A DNA stretch of 64,000 nucleotides from Papaver somniferum (GCF_003573695.1 NW_020621936.1:13578001-13642000), one strand, 5' to 3'. Shown: positions 24,448 to 34,590, counted from the first letter of the stretch. Notes: generated by a model from the sequence alone, not told the origin. Program-made: numbers and translations.

Positions 24448-24455
24448 TATATATA
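24448..24455 (+). promoter_or_regulatory. TATA box of the antisense ORF
   Basis: TATATATA in 'accctctatatatattcc', about 195 bases before the proposed ATG at 24649. A CT-rich leader-like stretch lies between. Confidence 0.45.
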
Positions 24456-24648
24456 TTCCTTTTCACTCTCTTTTTCTTTCTTTTTATCTTCTCTGCAACT
24501 TTATCGTTCTTCTGCAAATTCCATTATTGCAACTTTTCTTCTTTCTTCTTCAATCTTTTTAAGTTCTTCTTCATCTTCATACCATTTCTTCTGCAAATCT
24601 TCATAGTTCATAACTTTCTTCGAAACAATCTCCCTGCTATTATCTTCT

Positions 24649-25486
24649 ATGGATTCATCAAGGTTAGTTTTCTTTTTTCTTCTTTATGAGTTTTGCTGAA
24701 ATTGATCTTGTTTATTGCCTTATTTGATGTTGTTTATGTGATTCCCATACTCTTGTTATTTCAGCAAAAGCGCTTCCAACACTAGATTTACAGTTCAGAA
24801 CCCTAACGTTCCCAAGTTGCAGCATAAAGTTGTTGCGCATAAAAGAAAGTCTGCGAATGAGAAGGTAGTAAGAAACACTATCCTTTTATAATAACAATAT
24901 TATTGTCTTCGTTTCTTATCTAGATTGTAATTCGCAGGGTGATAAAGATGTTAATAAACCAACCAAGAAATCTCGCCACCTTAAAACTGTTCCAACTTTT
25001 GTTCCCTTCCATTTACTCATCTCTTCTAAATCTTCTGCGACATCTTGCAAGATAAACCTTTATCTCCAACTCGCGAAAAAGCTGCTTCAGACTTCATTTC
25101 TTCAGCTGACCTCTCAATGATTGAAACTCCCCTTGTTGATCCTGCTGTGAATGAAACCTCTTCTCTTCCCATTGAGAATGTTTCTCAACCTTCTATCTCT
25201 ACCAGTTCTTTACCTAAGTCTCTTCCTCTTTCGAAAGAAACCGTGGAAGGGATATATATTGCCTTCAAAGTTTTATCTGAAGTTCTGGATGATGTCAAGA
25301 AGTCTTCTATTGATCCTATCAAGTCTAATGTTTGTGAAATTCTGAGCAAGCATTTGGGTTCTGACAGAGCTGCTTCGCAGACAGCTTTGGAAAAAGAATG
25401 TAATGCTCTTCGTCTCGAAAATCAGAAGCTTCAGAATGTTTTATTGGATCGTGATAATCTTCGCAAGAAGAATGATGAGTTGAGAG
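24649..25486 (+). pseudogene. Antisense spliced ORF of Tat-like element (aORF)
   Basis: On the strand opposite pol, exons can be proposed at 24649-24662 (ATG GAT TCA TCA AG/GTTAGT), 24765-24864 (TTATTTCAG/ to AAG/GTAGTA) and 24938 onward (AATTCGCAG/). Phases match across both introns. Near 25044 the reading frame must shift by one base to enter the long frame 25045-25572 (no ATG, starts at TTG). The predicted product is Ser-rich, then basic ('KPTKKSRHL'), with a coiled-coil-like C-terminal part ('ALRLENQKLQNVLLDRDNL'). A donor-like AG/GTAT follows at 25486, and the rest would run into the integrase 3' end, so the ORF is truncated. Tat elements often carry such antisense ORFs; function is unknown. 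Confidence 0.6.
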
Positions 25487-25509
25487 GTATAATTTTCTTA
25501 TCTGTGTCT

Positions 25510-25889
25510 TTAATTTTCCTTCGTAATGGTTTTATCCTTAAGACCAACATCTCTTCCTTCTGGATCCATTAATCTATAAGCTCCTGTTCCAACTATCTCC
25601 TTAATGATGTAAGGTCCATCCCATTTTTTCGCTAATTTTCCACAATTTTCTCGCTGATATATTGGTGTTTCTCGCATAACTAAATCTCCTGGTTGGAATT
25701 CGCGTATTTTGACACGTTTATTATATTCTCTGGCTAATCTTCGTTGATAATTCTCCATATGTTGTAAAGATTTTTCTCTTATTTCTTCTAATTCATCAAG
25801 TTTATTTAAAATCAAGCCCGCACTAAGATTTTTCTCCCAAGCTTCTCTTTTTGTTGTCGGAATAACAACTTCTGTTGGTAACACCGCTT
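25510..25889 (-). pseudogene. Tat-like integrase C-terminal domain
   Basis: 'AVLPTEVVIPT', 'LARIYNKRV'-type region (here 'LAREYNKRVKIREF'), 'QPGDLVMRE' and 'KLAKKWDGPYIIKEIVG' are typical of the gypsy integrase C-terminus and its chromatin/DNA-contact module. It is in frame with the integrase core upstream, separated by a TAA after 'SPFCLT'. The 3' end overlaps the antisense ORF tail to tail by about 60 bases. Confidence 0.8.
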
Positions 25890-25896
25890 CAACTCC

Positions 25897-26559
25897 TTAT
25901 GTTAAACAAAAAGGTGACATTCCAGTAGCTTCTCTTCTCGTTGTATTATAAGCCCAGACTGCATTATGTACTTGTTCGCACCATGCTCTGTGATGTCCTT
26001 CCAATTTCTTCTTTAATATATCTGCAATGGTTTTGTTTGTTGCTTCTACTTTCCCATTAGCTTGTGGATACAAAGCAGTAGATTTTCCACATTTTATCTT
26101 GAATGCATTAAATAGCATTTTTATATTCTGTCCTTCAAATTGTTTCCCATTATCAGATACCAACTGTGCAGGAATTCTGAATCTGCAAATGATATTTTCG
26201 AATATGAATGTAAAGATATCTTTTTCGCGAATATGCTGTACTGCCTTCACTTCTGTCCATTTCGTGAAATAATCTGTTGCGACTATTAGGTATCTTCTTT
26301 GTCCAGATCCTAGTAAAAATGACCCCACAATATCTAATCCCAACTTTCCAAAAGGCCATACACTAGTTGAAGATGACAATGGTGCTCCAGGTGCATGTAT
26401 TTTCTTTCCATGCCGCTGACAATCTTCGCAACGTCTTGATATTTGTTTTGCATCTTCATACATATATGGCCAGTAATAACCTTGCATTTTTTCTATATGT
26501 GCCAAAGATCTTCCTCCACTATGATTGCCAGCATCCCCACTATGTAACATTTTTAGCAC
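25897..26559 (-). pseudogene. Tat-like integrase
   Basis: 220 codons. Zinc finger H13, H21, C44, C47 ('CEDCQRHGK'). Catalytic residues D76 ('GLDIVG'), D136 ('VSDNGKQF') and E172 ('ANGKVEATN') with exact 35-residue D-E spacing. It would insert the cDNA into the genome. It is in the same frame as the upstream RNase H; a TAA between 'LTREEG' and 'KVLKMLHSGDAG' breaks the polyprotein. All visible catalytic residues are intact. Confidence 0.93.
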
Positions 26560-26562
26560 CTT

Positions 26563-27240
26563 TTATCCTTCCTCTCGTGTCAAACATCTGAGTGATGGTC
26601 CATTAAAGGATTTTCGGTATAGCAACCCATCTCTTAATTCATAATTTGTTGCGCGGCTTATTAACTTGTGTGTTTCCAACCTATTTCTTGGTGTTTCTCC
26701 TTTTGTCAAATATGCATGAAGTTCCATTCTCCAGTCTGCGATATTGTTCATTTGTTCTTCTTCTTCATTGTCTATTATCATCACGTCCATGTCTTCTTCT
26801 TCTTTATTGATTGATGGTGACAGAAGTGTTTGTATTTTTATGCATCTCGCAGTTGGATCTGTCATCATGCTTGAGATGAAAGCAAAAGCATCTGCGAGTC
26901 TGCTATCTTTTCTTGAAATGTGCCTCCATTTTATTTTTGGGATTTTCGCTGACAATTCTTCAACTAGCTTCTTGTATTTCTTCAAGGATGGTTCATTTGT
27001 AGTATACTCTCCCTTTATTTGACGAATAACTAGCTGCGAATCACTAGTTATCCTGGCATTTTCTAGTTTCATTTCTATTGCGGATTCTAAGGCATGTATC
27101 ACAGCTTCATATTTTGTTTCATTATTAGTGGATGCAAATTCCAATATGAATGAAAAATCCATTTTTATTCCTTTTGGCGAAATTAAAACAATTTCAACTC
27201 CATTTCCTTATCCATTTGATGATCCATCTACCAATATCTC
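26563..27240 (-). pseudogene. Second (archaeal-type) RNase H domain
   Basis: 'LVDGSSNG' supplies the first Asp, then TAA, then 'NGVEIVLISPKG', 'TNNETKYEAV', 'TSDSQLVIRQIKGEY' and 'ISRKDSRLADAFA'. This matches the additional RNase H-like domain placed between the ordinary RNase H and integrase in Tat-lineage gypsy elements. The longest uninterrupted frame is 26563-27162; the upstream part is cut by a TAA at about 27210. An acidic linker ('NKEEEDMDVMIIDNEEEEQ') follows the domain. Confidence 0.8.
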
Positions 27241-27252
27241 CCATCTATTTGG

Positions 27253-28443
27253 TTATGTTAATAAATCTTTTGGATCTCCATGTTCTTCTTCTACTGCTTC
27301 ATCTTCTTCTAAAGGAAATTCTGCCAAGAAATCTGCAACAACTTGTGATTTTGGTGAAGACAAAATTTCATATTTAATATCAAAGTGGCCTACTTGTGCA
27401 TTCCATCTCTCCACTCTTCCTGATCTTTTAGAATTCTTCATCACTGATTCAATTGGTACTTTTGTTAATACCTTTATCTTGTGTGCTTGAAAGTATATGC
27501 GTAGCTTAAATGATGCATAAACTAATGCTAAGATTAACTTTTCAATCTTTGAGTAATTCTTCTCAGCAGTATTAAAAGTTTTGCTAATGTAATAAATGGG
27601 TTTCTCCACTCCTGCGTCTACTCGCAATAACACAACACTTAATGCATGCGACGTCGTCGCAAGATAGATCAATAATTCTTCTCCTGATACTGCTTTTTGT
27701 AAAATAGTTGTATTCATAAGATGTTCTTTGATTCCTTGAAAAGCTTTTTCACATTCATCAGTCCATTTAAATTTCGCACCCTTCTTGAGTATATCGAAAA
27801 AATATTTGCATTTGTCTGATGATCGCGAAATGAATCTCCCAAGCGAAGCTAGAATCCCATTCAACTTTTGTACATCTTTTATTGTTGCTGGTGTTGGCAT
27901 GTCACGAACTGCTTGCACTTTTTCTGGATCAACCTGTATTCCTTCTTTTGATACAATGTAGCCTAAAAATTTTCCCGATGCAACTCCAGTAGTACACTTC
28001 TCAGGATTCAATTTAATGTTATACTGCCGCATTTGTTCAAAAATCTCCCTCAGGTCTTGTACATGGTATTTAGCTTCTTTACTCTTTACTAACATGTCAT
28101 CCACGTATACTTCTAATGTTTTGTGTATCCATTTTGCGAACACCTTCTCTACCATTCTTTGGTATGTCGCTCCTGCGTTTCGCAAACCAAATGGCATTTT
28201 CGTGTAACAATATAAACCTTTAGGGGCAAAGAAAGCAGTATGTTCTTGATCTTCTTCAGCGAGAGGGATTTGGTTATACCCTTTGTATCCATCTAAAGAT
28301 GATACCCTATCATTTCCCGCTGCGGATTCCACCATTTGAGGAATATCTGGTAACGGAAAACTATCTTTCGGGCAAGCTTTGTTTAAATCAGTGAAATCTA
28401 TGCAAATCCTGATTCCTTTGTTTTTCTTTGGGACAATGACCAT
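27253..28443 (-). pseudogene. Tat-like reverse transcriptase and RNase H
   Basis: 396 codons. RT signatures: 'IRICIDFTDLNKACPKD' (about 11-27), 'LDGYKGYNQIPL' (Asp 51), 'MPFGLRNAGATYQRMV', 'YVDD' at 113-116 and 'FLGYIVSKEGI'. The RNase H portion is at about 255-325 ('PIYYISKTFNTAEKNYSKIEK'). The listed start is internal: homologous coding continues upstream ('REAKYPEWIAN'), reached after a one-base deletion near 28475. The frame ends with TAA after 'KDLLT', still in frame with the next domain. Catalytic residues are intact. Confidence 0.93.
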
Positions 28444-28475
28444 ATTCGCTATCCATTCTGGGTATTTAGCTTCTC

Positions 28476-29150
28476 TTATATTCCTGCCTCAAGCATTTTC
28501 TGTAATTATTCTTCTATTTGGGAATGATAAGTTGTTGCAATTTTTCTTATTCTCTGTTTAAATTGTCTCACATTTTTGTTAATCTCCAACTTGTGTCATG
28601 CAATTGATGGATCTATTCCCGGTATCTCATCCATGTTTCCTGCGAAAACATCTTTATATTCTCGCAACAAATTAACAATTCTTCCTTCTTCTTCCGTATC
28701 CATTTTGGTTCCAATTCTCAATATTAGAGGTTCTTCTATAGTCCCAACGTTTATTTCTTTTGTTGGTTCTGCGGCAGTGTAAGTGGGTTTAGGTTCTCTC
28801 ATTGGTGTTGGCTCTTTTATTATTTTCATAGGTCCTTCTCCTTCTTCCGAAATTTCGCTGGGTATTCCTTTGCCTTCTTTTGCCCTTATCATATATACTC
28901 TAAATTCTTCTTCTTTATTTGCTTCCTTTGCCAACTTTCTGCGAAATTGTTTCTTTTTTGCTTGTCCTTCATAATGTTTTACTTCAATCTGATGACATAA
29001 TTTCGCATTGTCAACATCTCCTCTGATTTCACCTATTCCATTTGGTGTGGGGAATTTAATACATTGATGCAACGTTGATACCACAGCTTTTATCGCATGT
29101 ATCCATGGTCTTCCTAATAACATATTATATGGCGATTCCATATCCACCAC
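28476..29150 (-). pseudogene. Protease C-terminus and RT linker
   Basis: The main frame (28596-29150) starts at VVDMESPYNMLLGRPWIH, a conserved block after the gypsy protease, and runs through 'VSTLHQCIKFPT', a charged linker and 'KDVFAGNMDEIPGIDP'. A TGA at 28593 falls where relatives have Cys in the 'CHKL' motif, and a TAA appears in 'HSQIEE*LQKML'. A one-base deletion near 28475 then shifts the frame before RT. Confidence 0.8.
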
Positions 29151-29158
29151 TCACAATG

Positions 29159-29647
29159 TTACATTGTTTCAATTTCTCCAAGTGGAATTCGTACCACTAT
29201 CTCTCCTTTAGGTTTTGTTATGGATTTTGCAAAGCCGTGAACAAAATATGTTGAAATGGACATTTCTTCATCTTTAAATCCGATTCCCCGGAATGCGTGA
29301 TAAAATATTATATCCACTGAACTTCCTGTATCGATTAAAGTTCTGTTCAATATCCATTCTCCTGTGGATTTTGTTGTTGTCTCCCTCTTTTTTCGCTTAA
29401 TAGGCATTGTGACAACCAATGGAAATGTGTGGTTCAAATTTTCTTTTGGTATTTCTGCCGCCATGAATGTAATTTTTTGCTTTTCCCAATCTTTCAAGGG
29501 TGATGTCTTTTCTACCGCCATAACTTTCCTTCCTTCAAAATTTCGTTTATGTATTCTTCCTTTGATGTTTTCATGGAATTCATTAATCATCGTTTTTGTT
29601 ATCATATTACACTCCAATCTTTTGTCATCTACATTAATTCTATTCAT
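29159..29647 (-). pseudogene. Tat-like aspartic protease
   Basis: 162 codons; 'RTLIDTGSSVDIIFYHAF' contains the catalytic DTGSS (Asp 106). The region before it (residues 1-90) is basic and lacks a Retrotrans_gag or CCHC motif. The frame ends in TAA near 29160 and the remainder lies in another frame after a TGA, so a frameshift and a stop separate it from the downstream block. Confidence 0.85.
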
Positions 29648-29734
29648 CTTTCTTCTAACTGATTCACTGATTTATTTAATCACTTTCTTGATTTGAATAT
29701 TCTCAACAACAATCTTAAACTTTCGATCTTCAGT

Positions 29735-29751
29735 CCTTGTTTCTAGCGCCA
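29735..29751 (-). other. Primer-binding site of Tat-like element
   Basis: TGGCGCTAGAAACAAGG read on the minus strand, three bases from the LTR end. GGCGCTAGAA is typical of Tat-lineage PBSs. An ATG overlaps it (29750-29752) and opens a 26-codon frame that soon stops, which may be the remnant of the gag start. Confidence 0.75.
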
Positions 29752-29754
29752 TTA

Positions 29755-30223
29755 TGTAGTTGCAGGAAATCCTACACTACACCCCTCATATGATTTCATT
29801 ATTAATAAACTCATTTTTAGATTTACACTCTTAATTTTATTGATTAATCTTTGAATGTTCTTACAAGAAAAGATAAACAAATCAAGTATGATCTCTACTC
29901 TGAACTTTCTCTCTCCTATTTACTTGTTTCTTACTCAAAAAAGATATCTCCTTCTCTACAACTCGAACGACTATTTATAAGGAAATACATAGTGGATGAC
30001 ATCTAATCTGTCCTTTATTTTCGGGTATGGTCTGCGACATTCTCGCAACCTTATAAATGTTAATTTCGAAAACTATCTAATTTTCGCAGGACTATCATAT
30101 CTTTCTCGTGATCTTAGTTGACGTCATTTATTTTATCATTTATGAAATTGTTCTGCGATGCTGTTGTGCTGTGTCATTGATAATTTCGTTGAAACATTGT
30201 CATTGCGAGATTCTGATCCTACA
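29755..30223 (-). repeat. 5' LTR of Tat-like element
   Basis: 469 bases, a few percent different from the left LTR. TATA box (minus strand) at 29971-29979. Followed by TSD CTAGA at 30224-30228. Confidence 0.9.
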
Positions 30224-30228
30224 CTAGA
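30224..30228. repeat. Target-site duplication CTAGA (right)
   Basis: Exact match to 23770-23774. Confidence 0.9.
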
Positions 30229-30580
30229 TATCAGATTTTAAATTAGGAGAGATCCAGAGAGAGATCTAAAGAGATTTTGGAGGAGGTTTTGTTGGACTAA
30301 GTTGTTTCTTCATCAGATTTCGATCACGGTTAGTTGTTGATCAATTATCTTTTGATATGAAATGGATTTGAAGTTACATCTTTTGTTCGATCCTTTTTGC
30401 TTTTTATTTTGATTTTATTTCTGTTTTTGATTTTCTTTTTTTGATTTTCTTTTTGATGTGTGATATGAAATCCATTCGATCTTTAATCCTTGATTTTTAA
30501 TTCTTCATCTATGTGTTTTACTAAAATGCTGAAAGTTTTTCATGGTTATTAATTGATAGAGTATTGCTTTCTTTTATTTT
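30229..30580 (+). other. Leader-exon-like segment
   Basis: Sequence 30235-30327 is purine-rich then 'ttcatcagatttcgatcacg' followed by a donor-like GTTAGT and an intron-like T-rich stretch. With the acceptor at 32580 (tttttgtaatatgcag/G) it could be a 5' UTR exon of a plus-strand gene whose intron was invaded by the transposon at 30581. This is inference from splice-site appearance only. Confidence 0.25.
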
Positions 30581-31002
30581 AGGGTATATTATTTATATGT
30601 CCTTACTTTTGACACCCAATAAATATATCCTTATACAACAATAAATATGTCCTTACTTTTTAATAACCTTATCCATTTAATATTAGATTACCTTAATACC
30701 CTCATCCATATAATATTTTTCTTTATTTCAAAATGGAACAAATTTCTTCCTCTACCACTTCACCACCACCACTAGCACCACCACCACCAACATTTAACTA
30801 CCATTCTACCATCATCGTTCAACAACCACCACCTACCAACTGCCACCGCCACTAATATTTCACCACCACCATTACACCACCACTAGTTCGCCGCCACTGT
30901 CACCGCCGCCGCCGACGCCACCACTGGTTCAGTTTTTGTATCAACAATAGTAGTTGATCCAAATAAAAATAGAACCGACAGTATAAGTTGATCCAGTTTA
31001 GG

Positions 31003-31455
31003 GGATCAACAACGATAGTTGATCCAAAAAAAAGGATCAACAGTAGAAGTTGATCCAATTTAGTGGATCAACTTCCATTTTTGATCCACTAAAATTGGAT
31101 CAACAATGAAAGTTGCTGCATGTAAATGGAGTGAACTTGGCGTGAGTCGAACACGCATCATCTGACATGGAGTCAGTCATGCTACCATTGCACCACGAGT
31201 TCAACATTGGAAGAAATTTACATGATTTAAACTACAAAGCATGATTTAAACTACAAGCATGATTATACTTATCCAAGGAAATATTATCAACAATAGGAGT
31301 TCAAAGGATCAACAACAGTAGTTGATCCCATAAAAAATTAGGTCAACAACAGGAGTTGATCCCATAGATGGATCAACAACCATAGTTGATCCAATAAAAA
31401 ATTGGGTCAACAACAGGAGTTGATCCCATAAATGGATCAACAACAACAATTGATC
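31003..31455. repeat. Array of GGATCAAC...GTTGATCC palindromes
   Basis: About nine imperfect 23-base palindromes, each GGATCAAC, seven variable bases, GTTGATCC. Clear copies are at 31003, 31034, 31065, 31305, 31341, 31370, 31405 and 31433, spaced about 28-36 bases. The tRNA-like sequence lies between two halves of the array. Each unit could form a small hairpin. Confidence 0.8.
31132..31202 (-). tRNA. tRNA-Trp(CCA)-like gene or pseudogene
   Basis: Read on the minus strand it is 71 nt and closely resembles nuclear plant tRNA-Trp. The acceptor stem GAACTCG/CAAGTTC has one mismatch, the D arm contains 'TGGTGCAATGGTAGCA' (A box), the anticodon loop is CTCCATG (CCA), and the T arm GCGTG-TTCGACT-CACGC is perfect (B box GTTCGACTC). 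The anticodon stem has one A-A mismatch and the variable loop is one base short. These defects and its position inside a transposon candidate suggest a captured or decaying copy, although transcription is possible. Confidence 0.65.
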
Positions 31456-32260
31456 CCATAAAAACATATAAACAACAACAATTAATCATTACATGTAGAT
31501 TCATAAACACCACCGTTATCGCTTCCACTACCGCCACCACCACCAAAAACAACCAGAACCAAATCCAACACCAATTTCATCATTCCAACCAAAACCACCT
31601 CCATATACATCATCAATTTCTTAGTTCTAAACTATTCTCATCTACGTCACAATCACTTACAATACCACCAGTACCGAAAGAAACCTAGATTCAAATACAT
31701 ACCTCATCCGTCGTCGCTGCTACACCACCACCATAAATCGTAACCTAAACCAGATCTCGATCTATAATTGCAACCTAAAATCAGATCTCCATCGACTAAA
31801 GGAGATATCATACTTATCTTTCAATTCATTTTTCGTTGATTAATCTTCGTTTTTCAGTTGTTGTTGATGATTTTCATCGACTTTTCACCATTGATTAATT
31901 TTTTTTTTGATGAACTGATGTCGTCGATGGATCTGGTTGAAGAATAAGGGCAAGCAAAACATGATAGAACACAAAATCAAACACAGGAAGTGACGAAGTG
32001 GTGGTGTAGATTTTGGTGGTGTTGGTTCTGGTGGTGGTGGAAGCGATATAGATGATGGTGGGAGCGATTTCATTGATTTGATTTTTTTTTCTATCGTAAG
32101 AAGTGATGAAGAAGAGGGGAAGTGAGGAGGATAAATACAGAATCATTAAAATTATGTTTTTAATGAAAAATTTCAATTATGCCACTAGGGAAATTTGTAA
32201 AGTTTGTTAGGGATATTTGTGAAGGCCCATCAAAAGGAAGGACAATAGTTCAATTTCCAC

Positions 32261-33078
32261 TTTATTTTTTGATTATATAGAATGTGTAACTTATACAGTA
32301 CATATGTTTCGGCTTATGGTGATTTTAAGGTTATTCGGAAAATTACTTTCTGATATATTTAAATGTGATTCCGATCTTTTGCTTTTAAATCTCTTTGTTA
32401 GTTGATTCGATGTTGATATTTTTTTAGATGCGACTCAGAACTTTTTCATTAGTAATTGCTTTACCATATTTGTGTTGGTTGATCCTAAGAATAACTATTT
32501 TCTGAAATCTTTTATATGTGATTTAGATATTTGATGTCTTCATATGTGTTTTTTTTTAAGTATGTTTTTTGTAATATGCAGGGTCTCAACCATGTCTAAG
32601 AAGGTTGTGTATGCTATCTTGAATCATGGTGAGCATCCGAACTTATTCGATAGATGTGTACATTTTTGTACAATGAAATTTGTTGTGATGAATGCATGGG
32701 TTGTTTTATTTGAATCAAAGCTCTATTTTGTCATTTTTCTGTAGATTTTTATATACTTGTACACTAGTATGCTCTGTGGTGAATAAATGACATGTTTTGT
32801 GGGTATGGATGTAGATTTTGTTATTTTCTGTAGATGTGGAAATGTTTGTACACTGAAATGCTCTGTGATGAATATATGCCCTGTCATGTGGGTATGGAGT
32901 TATATTTTGTTAGGTTTTTGTAGAGGTGTACATGTTTGCACACTAGTATGTTATGTGATGAATGGATGGTCTGTCAAGTGGGTATGGATGCTAGAATTCA
33001 TTAGGTTTCTGTAGAGGTGTACATATTTATGTTTCAGTTTATATAACATGTGCACTTTTAATGTACATTGTATATTTT
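32261..33078 (+). repeat. Exon-like start plus 90-bp tandem repeat (left flank copy)
   Basis: After an acceptor-like 'tttttgtaatatgcag' at 32580 comes 'ggtctcaaccATGTCTAAGAAG', a 49-codon frame beginning MSKKVVYAILNHGEHPNLF. About 90-base units follow, each with 'tgtacactagtatgctctgtgatgaat' and 'gtgggtatggatgtagattttgtt'-like sequence (about 32746, 32838, 32928). A homologous block is at 53386-53940 on the other side of the 20-kb insertion. No protein family recognised. Confidence 0.55.
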
Positions 33079-34437
33079 TCTTTTTGAGGGTGAAAACGGT
33101 TTCTACTGATTTTGGTAATTTCGGGTGTGTGGGTGAGAAACGAATTTAAACCCTAAACAATGTACTGCAAGGGAGTACTTTAGATTCTAGAGATCAATCT
33201 GTACAAATCCGGCCTAAACCAAGAAATGGTCGTTCCAGACTTGCTTCGGTCACAAAGTGAAGGAGAAGGGTTGGTTTTGGGGAGGGAAGCGAAGAGAGTG
33301 TTGAGACCAGAATAGTTGATTCTGGAAGAGTAGTTGTTTTACGACTTGTATCAGAAAGTGGCAAGCTAAGATATGAAAATATAGCAAATATTTTCTGAGT
33401 GTTGTATCCTCCTGACCTGAACTCCTCGTTCGGTGGAAATAGGTAAGACCTATTTATACAAGTCGGAGTGAAACGTACCCTGGTCTCGTAAGAAATGGAA
33501 AACGGATGAGTAAATGGGAGGAGGTGGTAACCGGTAACGCCTGGAAATGAAGTTCCATAAAAGAAAGTGTTTCATCATTACTCCCTGTATTTACTAACCG
33601 CCTCATCCCTATGACATTGTCTTGCAACGGGCGTAGTATACGCCGCACGCTGTAAACCGCCAAACCAATACCCAATGAGCATCCCCCAGTATGTGACATG
33701 TGTTGATGTCTCGAGTGTTTTCGTGAAAAACATGTAGCATGTTGTTGTTGTTTGGAAAGTTGATCTTGGGAGACTTGCCGTCTCGGTGGTGACCTTTGAC
33801 AGTCGAGATTTTGCATCTTTAGAGGAAGGGTAGCCGTTGATTATTACAACCCTTCGTTTGGTAGCCAGTGGTATGAAAGCATGGCCGGCATGGATTTAAT
33901 ATGGCATAGTTTAGGCGTAGTCAAAACCTAGGGTTTTGACATTGTTTGCCATGCGTTAGTTGGTAACCTTGGACCGCTAAGATTTGCATCTTAGATGGAA
34001 AGGTGGTCGTCGATTGTTGTAGGCCTTCGTTTTGGCAGTCGTAAAGGGAAGGTCGGCATGGCATGGTTTAGGCGCGGCAAGGTGGCTGGCACGGCATGCC
34101 ATTGGCACATGTGGCATGGTCGGCATGACTTGGCACGATTTAGGCGTGGCCAAAACTAGGGTTTTGGCGTTGGGCCAAAGGTTACCATGTGTTCGTTGGC
34201 GACCTTGGACGGCTAGGATTTTCATCTAAGATGGAAGGGTGGTCGTTGATTGTTGCAACCCTTCGTTTTGGCATCCATAACGGGAAGGCCGGCATGGTTT
34301 AGTCGCGGCAAGGTGGATGGCACGGCATGTCATTGGCACATGTGGCATGGTCGGCATGCCTTGTCGCGGTTTAGGCATGGCCAAAACTAGGATTTTGGCG
34401 TTGGTCCAAAGGTTACCATGCGTTGGTTGGCGACCTT
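33079..34437 (-). repeat. 3' LTR of LARD copy 2, part 1 (R/U5 side)
   Basis: Matches 50584-51960 of the other LTR. Contains the conserved leader, the reverse TATA box at 33449-33458 and about two and a half units of the 236-bp repeat. It is interrupted after 'ggcgacctta'. Confidence 0.85.
33449..33458 (-). promoter_or_regulatory. LTR TATA box
   Basis: TATAAATAGG on the minus strand, as in the other family LTRs. Confidence 0.6.
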
Positions 34438-34590
34438 AGAGGATCATGTTGAGTAGAGAAAAAGGAAAGAGAATACCCGATTTCGGCCAAAGTAATATTA
34501 AAACTCCGTTATTCAAGGCAAAAATCCATCATATGTCAGCCGAGATCATATTGGATTAGCAAAATATATACAAAAGGAACAAAAGGGTTT

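Larger units (their letters stand above)
23775..30223 (-). mobile_element. Ty3/gypsy retrotransposon, Tat/Retand-like, gag-less
   Basis: 6449 bases with LTRs of 471 and 469 bases (TGTAG...CTACA) and a perfect CTAGA TSD. The PBS is TGGCGCTAGAAACAAGG and the PPT is GAGAAGAGGCAAGA. Minus-strand order is protease, RT, RNase H, second RNase H-like domain, integrase. The second RNase H and an antisense ORF between integrase and the 3' LTR are hallmarks of the Tat lineage (Grande, Retand, Ogre relatives), by established knowledge. There is no room for gag between PBS and protease, so gag is missing. Four in-frame TAA codons and upstream frameshifts disable pol. Confidence 0.9.
30581..32260. mobile_element. 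Candidate non-autonomous DNA transposon (MULE- or hAT-like)
   Basis: 1680 bases flanked by TTTATTTT on both sides (30573-30580 and 32261-32268), compatible with an 8-9 bp TSD, though the motif is low in complexity. The ends form imperfect inverted repeats: AGGGTATATT...TGTCCTTACTTTTGA on the left and the reverse complement AGTGGAAATT...TGTCCTTCCTTTTGA on the right. CAC-rich sequence near the left end mirrors GTG-rich sequence near the right. There is no transposase. It carries a palindrome array and a tRNA-Trp-like sequence. Confidence 0.55.

Noticed and set aside
24418..24606. Ser/Phe-rich 62-codon frame
   Set aside because: It is the CT-rich leader upstream of the antisense ORF; low complexity and no domain.
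27128..29696. Plus-strand frames of 60-120 codons over the Tat-like pol region
   Set aside because: Shadows of the minus-strand protease, RT and RNase H frames, which carry the conserved motifs.
18939..30223. Endogenous pararetrovirus as the source of the RT/RNase H genes
   Set aside because: Both RT-bearing elements have LTRs, integrase and PPT/PBS features of LTR retrotransposons; no movement-protein or coat-protein-like region is present.
31003..31455. Regularly spaced palindromic repeats resembling a CRISPR array
   Set aside because: Plant nuclear context, no cas genes, degenerate units, and spacers are short, similar to each other and AT-rich.
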